DNA of 64,000 nt from Metellina segmentata (Eukaryota > Arthropoda > Arachnida > Araneae > Tetragnathidae), in assembly GCA_947359465.1 (NCBI GenBank), contig OX375883.1, positions 95,058,293 to 95,122,292 of the forward strand, written 5' to 3'. The position numbers and the translations under genes are program-made. The notes beneath the pieces were generated by a model. It saw only the letters and a program-made list of their open reading frames with translations. It did not search any database and was not told the origin of the DNA. Positions within the stretch are counted from its first letter, which is position 1. Each line of letters starts with the position of its first letter. Positions 32,926 through 42,523 of the stretch are shown in pieces.

Positions 32926-32933
32926 TATATAAG
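32926..32933 (+). promoter_or_regulatory. TATA box of POLB
   Basis: TATATAAG lies 73 bp before the polymerase ATG at 33006, giving a leader of roughly 45 nt. Confidence 0.55.
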
Positions 32934-33005
32934 AACGATTAGGGTCACAGAACTTCATTCGATGCGAGAATTAACATTTGAGAAAAAGTAACCGCTTTAA
33001 CGAGG

Positions 33006-36000
33006 ATGTCTCTCGAAGAGGAATTTGAAACCGCCGAGTTTCCCCTCACCGATGAAATTACATCTCTTGCCGATTTTGGGGATATTTCGGATGCCGAATT
33101 ATTACAACCGTTTGACGGCTTGGATTGTCCTGTTTGTGGTAAAGCTTTTTCTCTTAGACATAATATTTCAAGGCATATGCGAAGTGTGCATGCTTCGAAC
33201 CGGCACAAGTGTCTGCAATGTGAAAGAACATTCGATCGTCTCGATAATTTAAAAAGACATCAAAACAATAATTGCAAAGGACAGAAAAGGAAAGCGGCTG
33301 ATTCTGAACCCTCTACATCAGAAGGAATTAGTCATCCTTCAACCTCAAGAGCAAGAATCTCCCCTGCAAAGACTCTGAACACTTTTTCCACCATTGAATT
33401 GTTTCCGACAGACGAAACAAAAAACGACATTCAGACATTTCTTCAATCCATTCAACTTGAACTTGTTGAGAAAATTTCTGATTTTGCAAGAGCTGAAAAC
33501 GGTGTCAAATTTTATTTAAATCTCGTTTGCGTACTCACAAGAAGGGTTTTAGAGGAGCAGTATGAGACTTGTACTGTCTACTTCAGGAGTAAATGCGACA
33601 TCGTTCTGGCTGAATCTTCACCCAACCTTCAAGTTTCACTTGATAAAGTAAGCACAAACACTTTTTAAAGTTTATTCTTAACATTTGTAACTCAATTCAT
33701 ACCTATTTTGCTTATTAAGTTGTAATATTTTTAATTGAAATATAGAACCGCTCACCTGATGATTTTACTTGAATTAATTTCTTTATTTTCGAAAGTTAGT
33801 TCTATTTATTTTATGAAACTCACCTTTAATAATTTTATTCCCTAAATTTAAACTTGTACTTTAAATATGATTAATTTTACAAGTTACTTTTTGTATGTAT
33901 AATATTTTTAGGTCCTGTCTTCGTTTGAAGAGTTTGAGGGAAGAGGATCTGGCTGGGTGCTAGATGTTATTTTATGCATGGAACTGAAGTTGGCAGTTTA
34001 CAGACCATTGGCAGCAACATCTTACATCCCTCTCCCTAAAAAACTTCAGCTGAAGCATGCAATCATCAATATTCAAAATGAAGATGAGAAATGTTTTATT
34101 TGGAGCATTTTAGCTGCTATGCATCCCGCAACAGAGAACCCGCATAGGGTGAGTAATTATCTTGCATTTGAAAACAGTCTTAATGTAACTGGCATTGTTT
34201 TTCCCACTCCTCTCGATCAAATTGATAAATTTGAAAGACTTAATGAGATATCCATTAATGTGTTTGCTTACGAAAATGAAATATTCCCCTTGCAAATAAC
34301 TAAACATAAATTTAATATACATATTAACTTGTTATTAATTTCCAACGAAGACAAAAGACATTTTTGTCTCATTAAAAATTTGAATGCCCTTTTATCAGAT
34401 CTAACAAAATACAAAGGACAATCTTTTTACTGTAATTATTGCCTACACCGCTTTTGCAGTCTAAGTACTCTCATTTCTCATGCTGAAATTTGTAAAGAAC
34501 ACGGCCCTCAAAAAATTAAATTGCCCTCTGAAGAAAAAAAATGGCTTAAGTTTCAAAGCTTTCATATGCAACTCCCTGTCCCCTTCACGATTTATGCGGA
34601 CTTTGAGTGTATTTTGGAAAAACAAGTCACTTGTCTCCCCAACCCCACCCGTTCTTACACTATCCCCATTTCTAATCACATTCCTTGCGGGTACGCCTTT
34701 GTCATTGTTGACCCTAATGGTAAATTGGTTAAAGATCCAGTAATTTATCGTGGGGAGCAAGCTGTGGAGAATTTTCTTACTAGACTTCTTTTTGAGGCAG
34801 ATACTATTCAAAGACACTTAAAAACAAACGTGCCTATGGTTTTTTCCATTCAAGATGCAGAAAACTTTGCTGCAGCTACAGCTTGCCACATTTGCGACCA
34901 ATTACTTCTCCACGATAGAGTCAGGGACCATGACCATTTAACCGGTCGATATAGAGGTGCTGCCCACAATGAGTGTAATTTAAATTTTAAATTAGCCTCC
35001 CATATCCCTGTTATTATGCATAACTTGAGGGGTTATGATAGTCATTTAATAATTCACACACACACACAAACCCTTGGTAAAATTAAAAATAGAAAAATTC
35101 AATGCATTCCGAATAACACAGAACAATTTATTTCCTTCTCTATTAGCTCCCTTAGATTTTTAGACTCCCTACAATTTTTAAATACTTCACTCGATAAACT
35201 AATTAATAACTTAAACCCTGATAAAGCCTCCATAACACGTGCCTATTTTGGTAATAAAACTGAGCATATGCTCCGGAAAGGTTGTTATCCGTACGAGTAC
35301 ATGGATTCATTTCAAAAGTTTTCTGAAACTAAACTGCCAGCGAAAGAACACTTTTACAGCTCACTGACCGAGGAAGAAATTTCAGATGACGATTATAAAC
35401 ATGCCGTAAATGTATGGGATTTATTTCAACTTTCAAACTTGGGTGAATACCACGATTTATATGTGTGTAGTGACGTTCTTCTTCTGGCGGATGTTTTTCA
35501 AAACTTTCGAAGAATCTGTCTACAATTTTATAAAATTGATCCTTGCCATGCATTTACCGCACCTGGTCTAGCTTGGCAAGCCTGTTTACGAATGTCTAAT
35601 GTCAGGTTGGAGCTTCTCACTGACTTAGATATGCATCTTTTTATCGAAAAAGGCATCAGAGGGGGAATCGCCATGATATCGAGCAGGTATGGAAAGGCAA
35701 ATAATCCTTATTTAGAAGGTTACAATTCCTCCCTTCCTTCTAAGTACATTATGTACTTAGACGCAAACAATTTGTATGGATGGGCAATGTCCCAGAGTTT
35801 ACCAACTCATGGGTTTCAATGGGTGGACCCCTCAACAGACGTCCTTTCCGCATCTGACGATTCTAACGAAGGATATATCTTAGAAGTGGATTTATCCTAC
35901 CCCTCTCACTTACATGACCTTCATAATGACTATCCTCTGGCCCCTGAAAAATACATAGTAACTCCAGACATGCTTTCTGATTTTAGTAAAACTCTGGCTG

Positions 36001-37037
36001 AATCTCTACACTTAAAAACCACCTCAAATTGCAAGTTAATACCTAATTTGAACGATAAAAAGAAATATATCCTACATTATCGAAATTTGAAAACTTACAT
36101 TGCAAAAGGCATGAAAATTGAAAGAGTACATAGAGTGTTGAAATTTTTTCAGACTCCTTGGTTGAAGAGGTATATTGATTTCAATACTGAACAGAGAAAA
36201 CTAGCAAAATCAACTTTTGAGAAAGATTTCTTTAAACTATTAAATAATGCAGTTTTTGGGAAAACCATGGAAAATTTAAGAAACAGATGTTCGGTAGATT
36301 TAATATCTCAAGAAAAGAGAGCGAAAAAACTAGTTGCTTCACCTGCATTTAAATCGTTTAAAATTATAGCAGAGGACTTAGTATCAGTTGAACGAAGAAA
36401 CATTTCACTTCTTCTTAATCGTCCAATCTATGTAGGTTTTTCTATTCTTGATATTTCTAAAATCTTAATGTACAATTTTCATTATGATTTCATTAAAACT
36501 AAATTCAACTCTAAAGCAAAACTTCTTTTCACTGACACCGACTCCCTCTGCTATGAAATAACTACCAAGGACATTTATCAGGATATGAAGGAAGATTTGA
36601 ATTTATTCGACACTTCCGATTATCCTAATGATCATGCGATATTTAGTAATAGTAACAAAAAAGTCCTAGGAAAAATGAAAGATGAACTTGCAGGTGAAGT
36701 GGCTATTGAGTTCGTTGGCTTAAAACCCAAAATGTATTCAATATACACTTCAACCATGGAGAAGAAAACAGCAAAAGGAGTGGGTAAAAATATTATTAAA
36801 AGGAAAATAAGACACATTGACTATAAAAAGTGCCTCTTTGAAAAACAAAGAAGCATAGAAAGTTGTTTTAAAATTTTGAGTAGAAACCATAAACTAACAA
36901 CCGTTAAATTAAACAAATCTGCCCTATGTCCTTTTGACAATAAACGATACATTCTAGATGATGGAAAAACTACGTTGGCGCATGGACATTATAAAATTAG
37001 GCAAAAAAATGCAAATGACGCTTTTTCAAGTGTATGA
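33006..37037 (+). CDS. POLB: Polinton protein-primed DNA polymerase B (two exons)
   Basis: Replicates the element, presumably using a protein primer. Exon 1 is 33006-33647, the intron 33648-33911 (GTAAGC...TTTTTAG, 264 bp, phase 0), exon 2 33912-37037, giving 1255 residues. Without splicing the first frame stops at 33668. Residues ~41-90 are two C2H2-type fingers (second one C-C-H-C). Exonuclease motifs: YADFECIL (~442), NLRGYDSH (~585), YVCSDVLLLAD (~725). A CHICDQ / RDHDHLTGRYRG segment (~539-565) is an endonuclease VII-like HNH insert common in this family. Polymerase motifs: YLDANNLYG (A, ~827), LLNNAVFGKT (B, ~989), FTDTDS (C, ~1087). All catalytic acids are present and there is no stop, so it is probably functional. 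Confidence 0.95.
33648..33911 (+). other. Intron of POLB
   Basis: Donor AAA|GTAAGC and acceptor TTTTTAG|GTCC. Joining keeps the frame and places the conserved EFEGRGSGW block in the correct order after the zinc-finger exon. Exon 2 has no ATG at its start, which supports splicing. Confidence 0.8.
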
Positions 37038-37122
37038 TAATTACAGTGTGTATATATTTATATAATGTGTATATGAATCTTATAAATTTACCACTTGTAT
37101 ACAAATTTCTAAAAGCTGCATG

Positions 37123-37128
37123 AATAAA
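37123..37128 (+). terminator. Polyadenylation signal after POLB
   Basis: AATAAA lies 86 bp past the POLB stop, in AT-rich sequence. Confidence 0.5.
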
Positions 37129-37340
37129 AGTTATAATTGTATATATATATGTAAATAAATTTGTATGTATAATGTATGTTTACTTTAAATGTTCATAAAT
37201 AAATATTTTGCTTATCCTTAGAAAATTATTTGTTCATTCACAATTTTTTTTTTAAAGATTATATATGCTATTTAAAATGAGTGTTTACATATCAAAATAT
37301 TAGTGTGTAGAAAAGCATTTGCCAGAGTAAGACCTGTAAA

Positions 37341-37724
37341 ATGGAACCTCCCAGAACACATACGTTGTTAATTAGTATACTTATACTTTCTTACTTGTGT
37401 TTTTCTGTATATGTTATATGGAGTTGTTTTTATGGTGCTAACGACTCTTTATCCAGGTTAATACAAAATGCAACGACCTTAGAAATATATAAAATTTATC
37501 AAAACATTGATTTAATAGGTTATATCAAATGCAATAATTTCTACAACTTTTATTTTAACAACTCAAAGTGTGGCAGAACAATATGCGAATGTGTACAAAA
37601 TTGTTTAAGCGTCTTTAAAAACCATTGTTTAGAATATACTCAAAACATCGTGGATTCATTTAGTGAGTGCGATCTTGTTGCATACACAATAAAAGGCTGC
37701 ACTGACATATTCTGTAAAGTATAA
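37341..37724 (+). CDS. Cysteine-rich membrane-anchored protein, Polinton accessory
   Basis: 127 residues, not recognised. Residues ~8-30 form one strongly hydrophobic segment (ISILILSYLCFSVYVIW), fitting a signal anchor. The rest has about nine cysteines, including CGRTICECVQNC, and two N-glycosylation sites (NAT, NNS), so a disulfide-rich ectodomain is likely. It lies between POLB and the ATPase, 35 bp upstream of the ATPase start, in the same direction, as one transcription unit or with its own promoter. A role in virion membrane, entry or host interaction would be a guess. Moderate confidence that it is a real gene: length, position and the clean N-terminal anchor support it. Confidence 0.7.
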   Translation: MEPPRTHTLLISILILSYLCFSVYVIWSCFYGANDSLSRLIQNATTLEIYKIYQNIDLIGYIKCNNFYNFYFNNSKCGRTICECVQNCLSVFKNHCLEYTQNIVDSFSECDLVAYTIKGCTDIFCKV

Positions 37725-37759
37725 AAATGGTGAGCTTTCTTTAAAATATATCAGTTAAC

Positions 37760-38371
37760 ATGGAACTCTTAAAGTTAAAGCACCCTTTTACTATGCTAGT
37801 AGCAGGACCAACGGGGTGTGGTAAAACGTATTTTGTGAAAAACATTATTGAGCAGAAAACTATAGATAATTTTCCAACGAAAGTACTGTGGTGCTATGGT
37901 GCTTATCAACACTTGTATAGTCGAATGCCAGCTGTGCAGTTTCACGAAGGATTGCCTGCTGTCTTAAACACAGTTTCAGACGCTCTAATAGTCATTGACG
38001 ATTTAATGACAGAGTTAGGAAACGACACAAAACTTACAAAATTGTTCACAAAGGGCAGTCACCATAGGAATTTAAGCATTGTATTTATTGTACAAAATGT
38101 CTTCCATAAATCTTCTCAGATGAGGGATATTTCCTTAAACAGTCATTACTTGGTTTTATTTAAAAAACCCAGAGATAGATCTCAGATAACCCATTTAGGT
38201 CGACAGTTGTACCCCTCCAACAACAAATTCTTTCAAGAAGTATTTCAAGATGCAACAAGCAAACCTTACGGTTATCTGCTGGTAGATTTGAAGCCTGATA
38301 CGGATGATTCGTGGCGTTTACGCACTGGTTTGTTCCCTCAAGATACTTTCTATCTTTATCAGGCTCGCTGA
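37760..38371 (+). CDS. ATP: Polinton genome-packaging ATPase (FtsK/HerA, A32-like)
   Basis: 203 residues. Walker A is GPTGCGKT (residues 16-23); Walker B is ALIVIDD (75-81), with the acidic pair at 80-81. A conserved IVFIVQN block (~sensor) follows near residue 112. The length and order fit the packaging ATPase of Polintons and virophages, which drives DNA into the capsid. It starts at 37760, just downstream of the membrane-protein gene. The frame is intact. Its presence beside capsid genes implies that real particles could be made. Confidence 0.95.
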   Translation: MELLKLKHPFTMLVAGPTGCGKTYFVKNIIEQKTIDNFPTKVLWCYGAYQHLYSRMPAVQFHEGLPAVLNTVSDALIVIDDLMTELGNDTKLTKLFTKGSHHRNLSIVFIVQNVFHKSSQMRDISLNSHYLVLFKKPRDRSQITHLGRQLYPSNNKFFQEVFQDATSKPYGYLLVDLKPDTDDSWRLRTGLFPQDTFYLYQAR

Positions 38372-38416
38372 CGAGACGCGCATGAGTCGGGAAAAGTGTT
38401 ACAAGTTCAGTTATCA

Positions 38417-38426
38417 TATAAATACC
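38417..38426 (+). promoter_or_regulatory. TATAAATACC promoter motif (plus-strand block)
   Basis: TATAAATACC lies 37 bp before the ATG at 38463. The identical decamer occurs on the minus strand at 41756-41765, and TATAAATACT at 42514-42523. Confidence 0.6.
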
Positions 38427-38462
38427 CTTGATTCGTTTGCATAGTTATCATTTGTTATCAGT

Positions 38463-38795
38463 ATGACTAAGTGTACAAGACAGCAATTAGAACAGCTTAA
38501 ACAAGTGGCAAAGAGTAAAGCAAAATCCGTTCTTTTGCGAAAGTGTTCGAATAATACGATAAAATCTATGTGTGAATGCGCATTAAATTTATTAAAGGGT
38601 AACGTTCCTGTTTCAAAGTATAGAAAACACAAGCTTTCTCTGTATAAGCATAGTATCAGAAAACTAGCTGATACATCAGTCCCTTTGTACAAAAAGCGCA
38701 AAATTCTCATTTCCCAAAAAGGAGAAGGCATTTTAAGTATATTATTGCCAGCAGCCATTTCGGTGATAGGATCCCTTATCCATGGAGTACAGTAA
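38463..38795 (+). CDS. Small basic virion-type protein with hydrophobic C-tail (adenovirus pX-like)
   Basis: 110 residues, very basic in the first ~85. It ends in KKRKILISQKGEG, then a hydrophobic tail (ILSILLPAAISVIGSLIHG). This arrangement recurs in Polinton and adintovirus gene sets, where it is compared with adenovirus core/membrane-active peptides such as pX. I assign it by pattern, not by a solved fold. It overlaps the next gene by 14 bp, and a TATAAATACC box sits just upstream. Likely role: DNA condensation or membrane disruption in the particle. Confidence 0.75.
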   Translation: MTKCTRQQLEQLKQVAKSKAKSVLLRKCSNNTIKSMCECALNLLKGNVPVSKYRKHKLSLYKHSIRKLADTSVPLYKKRKILISQKGEGILSILLPAAISVIGSLIHGVQ

Positions 38796-39414
38796 GAAAT
38801 TAATGTTAGTGCCGGAGGACAGGCTTCCTGCTTTAGTGAATGAACATTTATCCGAACTGGACAAAAAAATGCATGACATTTTAAGACAAAAATCTTTGAG
38901 TGACAGTGAAAAGGCCATTCTCTATGTGCAAATTTTGCAACATTACGTAAAATTTCCAATGCAGGCAGAAAACTCACCAGTTCAGGATCAAAAGATTCAG
39001 CAGGCTGAAATTCCTACCAACATTTCAAACGAAATACCATTTAAAAGTGAAGAAAAGGACACTATTTTAGAAAGTGTTCTGAAAACAGTACCAATTAGGC
39101 AAAAACATGTTGCTGTAGAAATGTACAATTTTTTAAAGAAAGCACAAAATACTATAAAGTGGTCAGAACAGGGGGAAATTATTTATAACAATAAAATTAT
39201 ACCCCGTTCAAACATAGTTCTCTTGATTGACTACATCTTAAGAAATAAAAAGAGAGCTCCCTTTGGAACTAATGTGTTTCAGAATGCTGTAAAAGAAATG
39301 AATTTACCTGTTAAATACATTGCAAATGAATATATGTTAAAGAAACTTGTACCCGAAGTGCTTGTTAAGAAGCAAATGTATGCTAAAAAGAATGAATGGA
39401 TTAGCTATAAATAA
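38782..39414 (+). CDS. Polinton accessory protein, possible scaffold or core
   Basis: 210 residues. The N-terminal ~60 begin with a LVPEDRL block and a helical stretch with LDKKMHDILRQ, a signature I associate with the protein that follows the pX-like gene in many Polintons. A low-complexity middle leads to a C-terminal ~90-residue domain with GEIIYNNKIIPRSNIVLLIDY and PFGTNVFQNAV. Its 5' end overlaps the preceding gene, so the two are probably translated from linked messages. Function is not established; a structural or assembly role fits the company. AATAAA overlaps the end at 39410-39415. Confidence 0.75.
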   Translation: MEYSKKLMLVPEDRLPALVNEHLSELDKKMHDILRQKSLSDSEKAILYVQILQHYVKFPMQAENSPVQDQKIQQAEIPTNISNEIPFKSEEKDTILESVLKTVPIRQKHVAVEMYNFLKKAQNTIKWSEQGEIIYNNKIIPRSNIVLLIDYILRNKKRAPFGTNVFQNAVKEMNLPVKYIANEYMLKKLVPEVLVKKQMYAKKNEWISYK

Positions 39415-39415
39415 A
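39410..39415 (+). terminator. Polyadenylation signal, plus-strand block
   Basis: AATAAA overlaps the stop codon region of the last plus-strand gene. The opposing signal (TTTATT, 39506-39511) ends the minus-strand block; only ~90 bp lie between. Confidence 0.55.
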
Positions 39416-39509
39416 AATATCTTTAGTTTGTATAAATATATGTCCTGAGATTATTTATTATTAAAAAACATTACACAAACACAAAATTAAATTATATAAA
39501 TTTTTTTTA

Positions 39510-39974
39510 TTACTTTTTATAGATAAATCTTACACCATATCTTTTTTTCACAAATTGATACATTCTAAAATCATTTCTTTTGCTATGTTGTAAATATTTT
39601 AATATAGAATACATAGATTTTCCTTGACATCTTTTCAGTATATAATAAATACAATAAGGTCCACATACATTGGAAGTGATACTTTGAAAAGGGAAGGGGT
39701 TCCAATTCACATTAGGAAATTTAGAAATAAATCGTAAAATGGGTCCTTCAAAATGTTCTGGGGAGCGACCGTACGAGTCAAATAGTTCTAGAGATTTGCC
39801 TTCAATGAACATGGCAATCCAATGCGATCCTGGTTTAGAGTGCGGATCCACGTTAATAACCATAGCACATTTTCCATGTACGCGAGGTATCTTGTCTGCT
39901 GAATATACACCTCTAAAGAATGGAGCAGCTTGAGGGTCTTGTGATAATATACGCATAATATGTTGTGCAAACAT
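39510..39974 (-). CDS. PRO: Adenain-like maturation cysteine protease
   Basis: 154 residues. The catalytic pattern of adenovirus-type proteases (C5/Ulp1-like) is visible: His in SHWIAMF (~51), acidic residue in LELFD (~66), Gln in the PFQS block (~97-98) and Cys in NVCGPYC (~104). These enzymes process capsid and core precursors in the assembled particle. The gene is the last in the minus-strand block, 8 bp after the capsid gene, and shares its polyadenylation signal with the stop codon. Intact. Confidence 0.95.
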   Translation of the reverse strand: MFAQHIMRILSQDPQAAPFFRGVYSADKIPRVHGKCAMVINVDPHSKPGSHWIAMFIEGKSLELFDSYGRSPEHFEGPILRFISKFPNVNWNPFPFQSITSNVCGPYCIYYILKRCQGKSMYSILKYLQHSKRNDFRMYQFVKKRYGVRFIYKK

Positions 39975-39982
39975 TTTCTTTT

Positions 39983-41275
39983 TTAATTGCTGAAGTCGTA
40001 AATGATGTTTCTAGATTTGTTGATCTCAATCACGTTTTCAAATTCTGCATACACTATAACGTTTATGGTGTGTTCTAAAGGCTCTTGAAATTTCATTTCC
40101 AATCTCATATTACTATGTTTTATGAGATTGAGGTGTTCGCCATCGCAAAGATCAGGAGACAAGTCAAAAGCAAGTAATGTGTAACCTTTGGGGTATTCTT
40201 CTCTCGAAATGTTGTTTCCGTAATTGTCACCTATTTTATCTGTTCCTAAAAACAAGCTCTGATAAGCTCGAATATAATTGTTCTGCGCAAAATTAGGTTG
40301 AAGTGCATTATAGGGTGTAGGTTGGCCATCTACATAAAGTGCTATGAAATTCAAATTGTAGTGCTTAAATTGAAAGGGAGATTTTTGATATGTTCCGTGA
40401 AATGCATCGTTATCTACGCATCCAATAACGACTCTCTTTGGCATTTGACCCACAAAAATATTATCTTGGGTAATGGACATATTCCCCTTAGGAATCGAAT
40501 AACTTTTACTTAAAACTCTATTAATAGGGTATTTAGCTGTTTCTTTCTCCAGAGCCTTACTATGACCTAAAGTAACACCTACACTAACACGTACTTTACG
40601 CACAAATAAAGAGACATGTTCAAGCACTACTTTATAATCTCCTGTCCCCATCAGACAAAACTCCGGTTTGCTACGTATGAGTTTAATTTTTAAATCCACT
40701 AGATTTAGTAAAAGTCTATCTTGATTAAATAAATCACTGTGTATAGCACCTATCATATCTATAGTTGAACTTAGCTTGCAGAAGTTGCATCTTTTAGTAA
40801 ATCCCTTATTTGTTTCGTTGGCCAAGTGTTCGCCTGTATCTTTGTAAAAAAGTTCGCAGGTTAGTTGCGAGTTTTTGCTGTCAGATCCGTGATTTAGTAA
40901 AGTTTCTATATAAGAACTATAAGGATACATGTTATTTGAACTGGAAACTAAACGCTCGTTCAAATTAACGTCAACTTGGGAAAACAAGGAATGAAGAAAC
41001 ATGTTAACAGGGCCTATAGTGTCATCTGGCGTCAAGGTCTTTCCATCACTTTTTAAAATTTTGGCTCTCACATACAAATGTGTTTGAGATAAATCCATAT
41101 AATCCTCTCCACTACCAGAAACGTGAAATTCTACAGGTCCACCGTCAGCTACGTTCGATAACGGGTGAAATTGCACCCATTGCCCGCCTTGTATAACTGT
41201 CTGTGTCGGAGGTAAGTGAAATAATTCTAATTCTGACTTGGCACATTCTGGAGAGTCCTTTAAAACAAACGCCAT
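39983..41275 (-). CDS. MCP: Polinton major capsid protein (double jelly-roll)
   Basis: 430 residues, close to the family length. Recognisable blocks are SGEDYMDLSQTHLYV, GPVNMFLHSLFSQVDV, LVSSSNNMYPYSSYIETLL and the YNLNFIALYVDGQ region. This is the family first known from uncharacterised worm proteins such as F54H12.2 and later shown by structural modelling to be the double jelly-roll capsid protein. It would build the icosahedral shell. The start codon abuts the stop of the preceding small basic protein gene (shared base at 41275). No break. Confidence 0.93.
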   Translation of the reverse strand: MAFVLKDSPECAKSELELFHLPPTQTVIQGGQWVQFHPLSNVADGGPVEFHVSGSGEDYMDLSQTHLYVRAKILKSDGKTLTPDDTIGPVNMFLHSLFSQVDVNLNERLVSSSNNMYPYSSYIETLLNHGSDSKNSQLTCELFYKDTGEHLANETNKGFTKRCNFCKLSSTIDMIGAIHSDLFNQDRLLLNLVDLKIKLIRSKPEFCLMGTGDYKVVLEHVSLFVRKVRVSVGVTLGHSKALEKETAKYPINRVLSKSYSIPKGNMSITQDNIFVGQMPKRVVIGCVDNDAFHGTYQKSPFQFKHYNLNFIALYVDGQPTPYNALQPNFAQNNYIRAYQSLFLGTDKIGDNYGNNISREEYPKGYTLLAFDLSPDLCDGEHLNLIKHSNMRLEMKFQEPLEHTINVIVYAEFENVIEINKSRNIIYDFSN

Positions 41276-41712
41276 TATGGATCAAATATATCGCGTGTTT
41301 GCACCTTTCGCTTTTTGACTGTAATGACCCGTTTTGCAGTTGTACGCTTTCTTTTATACTTTCCTTTACCCAACATAAAATGCGCCTTATTGATAGCTCT
41401 TTTTGCTAAACTTTTACTCTCTTCTTTGAAGCGATTCTCTGCTGATTGTTTTAAGTCTTTCCCCTCCAAAATATCATTTGCTATCTGAGTCCCTGTTCTT
41501 AAAACTGACTTTCCAACTGTTTTCGCACCACTGAAGAGAAACGGCAGAGCTTTACGAAATAAACGACGAAACATGCCACCAATTCCGTACCCTTTCTGTG
41601 AATTGTTACCCCTATAGAAAGCCATTCCAGAGCCTGTCTGACCTGCATAATGCTCTTCAAACTTTTTAGAACAACACACATACGGTACACTCGTCATATT
41701 GGTGTCACACAA
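41275..41712 (-). CDS. Small basic virion-type protein (adenovirus pVI/pX-like position)
   Basis: 145 residues. A Gly-rich start region (QKGYGIGGMFRRLFRKALPF) leads to an amphipathic helix with GAKTVGKSVLRTGTQIANDIL, then a long Lys/Arg-rich tail. The pattern recurs next to the Polinton capsid gene and suggests an internal capsid/membrane-lytic or DNA-binding component. It is directly preceded by a TATAAATACC box (41756-41765). Another in-frame ATG 18 nt downstream (41694) is an alternative start. Function inferred from pattern and place. Confidence 0.75.
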   Translation of the reverse strand: MCDTNMTSVPYVCCSKKFEEHYAGQTGSGMAFYRGNNSQKGYGIGGMFRRLFRKALPFLFSGAKTVGKSVLRTGTQIANDILEGKDLKQSAENRFKEESKSLAKRAINKAHFMLGKGKYKRKRTTAKRVITVKKRKVQTRDIFDP

Positions 41713-41755
41713 TCAACGTGTATCACTAAAATGAATATGTTCTCTTACGTTCTTT

Positions 41756-41765
41756 GGTATTTATA
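41756..41765 (-). promoter_or_regulatory. TATAAATACC promoter motif (capsid genes)
   Basis: On the minus strand TATAAATACC lies 44 bp before the ATG at 41712. It is identical to the box at 38417-38426. Confidence 0.6.
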
Positions 41766-42492
41766 GTAATTGCCGTATCCTAAAATGCAAAACAACAAGT
41801 AACTTACCCCTTTCAAAGGGTACTAAGTCTCCGGAATTTAAACGAATTTGAATCTCAATAGTTTGAAAATGCTGCCGTATGACTGGTACGTAATGAGGTC
41901 GATCGTATAAAGCACTAACTATTTCACCATCATTACCGGTTACCTTAACAACTCGCAGAAGAGGAGCTTGTATATTACCAACTGTTTGGGGTTCTACAAT
42001 ATCACTATATACGTACAATAGGGGGAATGAAATGTTTGGATCAGCAACAAAAGAACTTTCCAATACACCTTGTACTACTTGAGGGATAAATCCAATGAGG
42101 GTACTGAGTCCCTCTTGTAAAATAACTTTGGCATCGTTTTCAACTTTTATTTTAACCCGCTTGGTATTGTTGTTAAACTGAAATTTTATCTTATTTTCAT
42201 GTGCCGGTAAGTACATAGCCTTTAAGATATCTGGTACCGATTCATAACATCCAGCAGGTACTTTTCTAGTAATTAATTTTCCATCTCCTAAATCAAAACC
42301 GTATATATTGTTGTTTTCATTTATATTATACCATGTGTGGGGGTATATTATTTCAGCTAATCCTACTTCCCATTCACCGTTTAAACTTATAGGAGTGGGT
42401 AACTGTGTCGTATAACTAGAAATCTTGTTCTCGGGGAAATATTGTAGGGAGCTATCCGAAGGCAACGTCACGTAAAAAGACATTTTTAACAC
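41761..42492 (-). CDS. mCP: Polinton minor capsid protein (single jelly-roll penton)
   Basis: 243 residues from the first ATG; the second ATG at 42483 (MSFYVTLPSDSS) is the more likely start because family members begin like this. Blocks are YTTQLPTPISLNGEWEVGL, YPHTWYN near residue 50, and the C-terminal PFERGKLLVVLHFR. This is the penton-type protein that closes the capsid vertices. Its stop lies next to the TATA motif of the following gene. TATAAATACT at 42514-42523 precedes it. Confidence 0.92.
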   Translation of the reverse strand: MLKMSFYVTLPSDSSLQYFPENKISSYTTQLPTPISLNGEWEVGLAEIIYPHTWYNINENNNIYGFDLGDGKLITRKVPAGCYESVPDILKAMYLPAHENKIKFQFNNNTKRVKIKVENDAKVILQEGLSTLIGFIPQVVQGVLESSFVADPNISFPLLYVYSDIVEPQTVGNIQAPLLRVVKVTGNDGEIVSALYDRPHYVPVIRQHFQTIEIQIRLNSGDLVPFERGKLLVVLHFRIRQLL

Positions 42493-42513
42493 TAAGCTAA
42501 TAATATCTTATTC

Positions 42514-42523
42514 AGTATTTATA
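42514..42523 (-). promoter_or_regulatory. TATAAATACT promoter motif (minor capsid gene)
   Basis: It lies ~22-31 bp before the candidate ATGs and overlaps the stop codon of the integrase gene, so the mCP promoter is embedded in the INT end. Confidence 0.55.

Noticed and set aside
34461..34817. Minus-strand frame inside POLB
   Set aside because: Shadow of the polymerase exonuclease region.
38414..38977. 187-residue minus-strand frame in the Polinton
   Set aside because: Antisense to two well-supported overlapping genes and without motifs.
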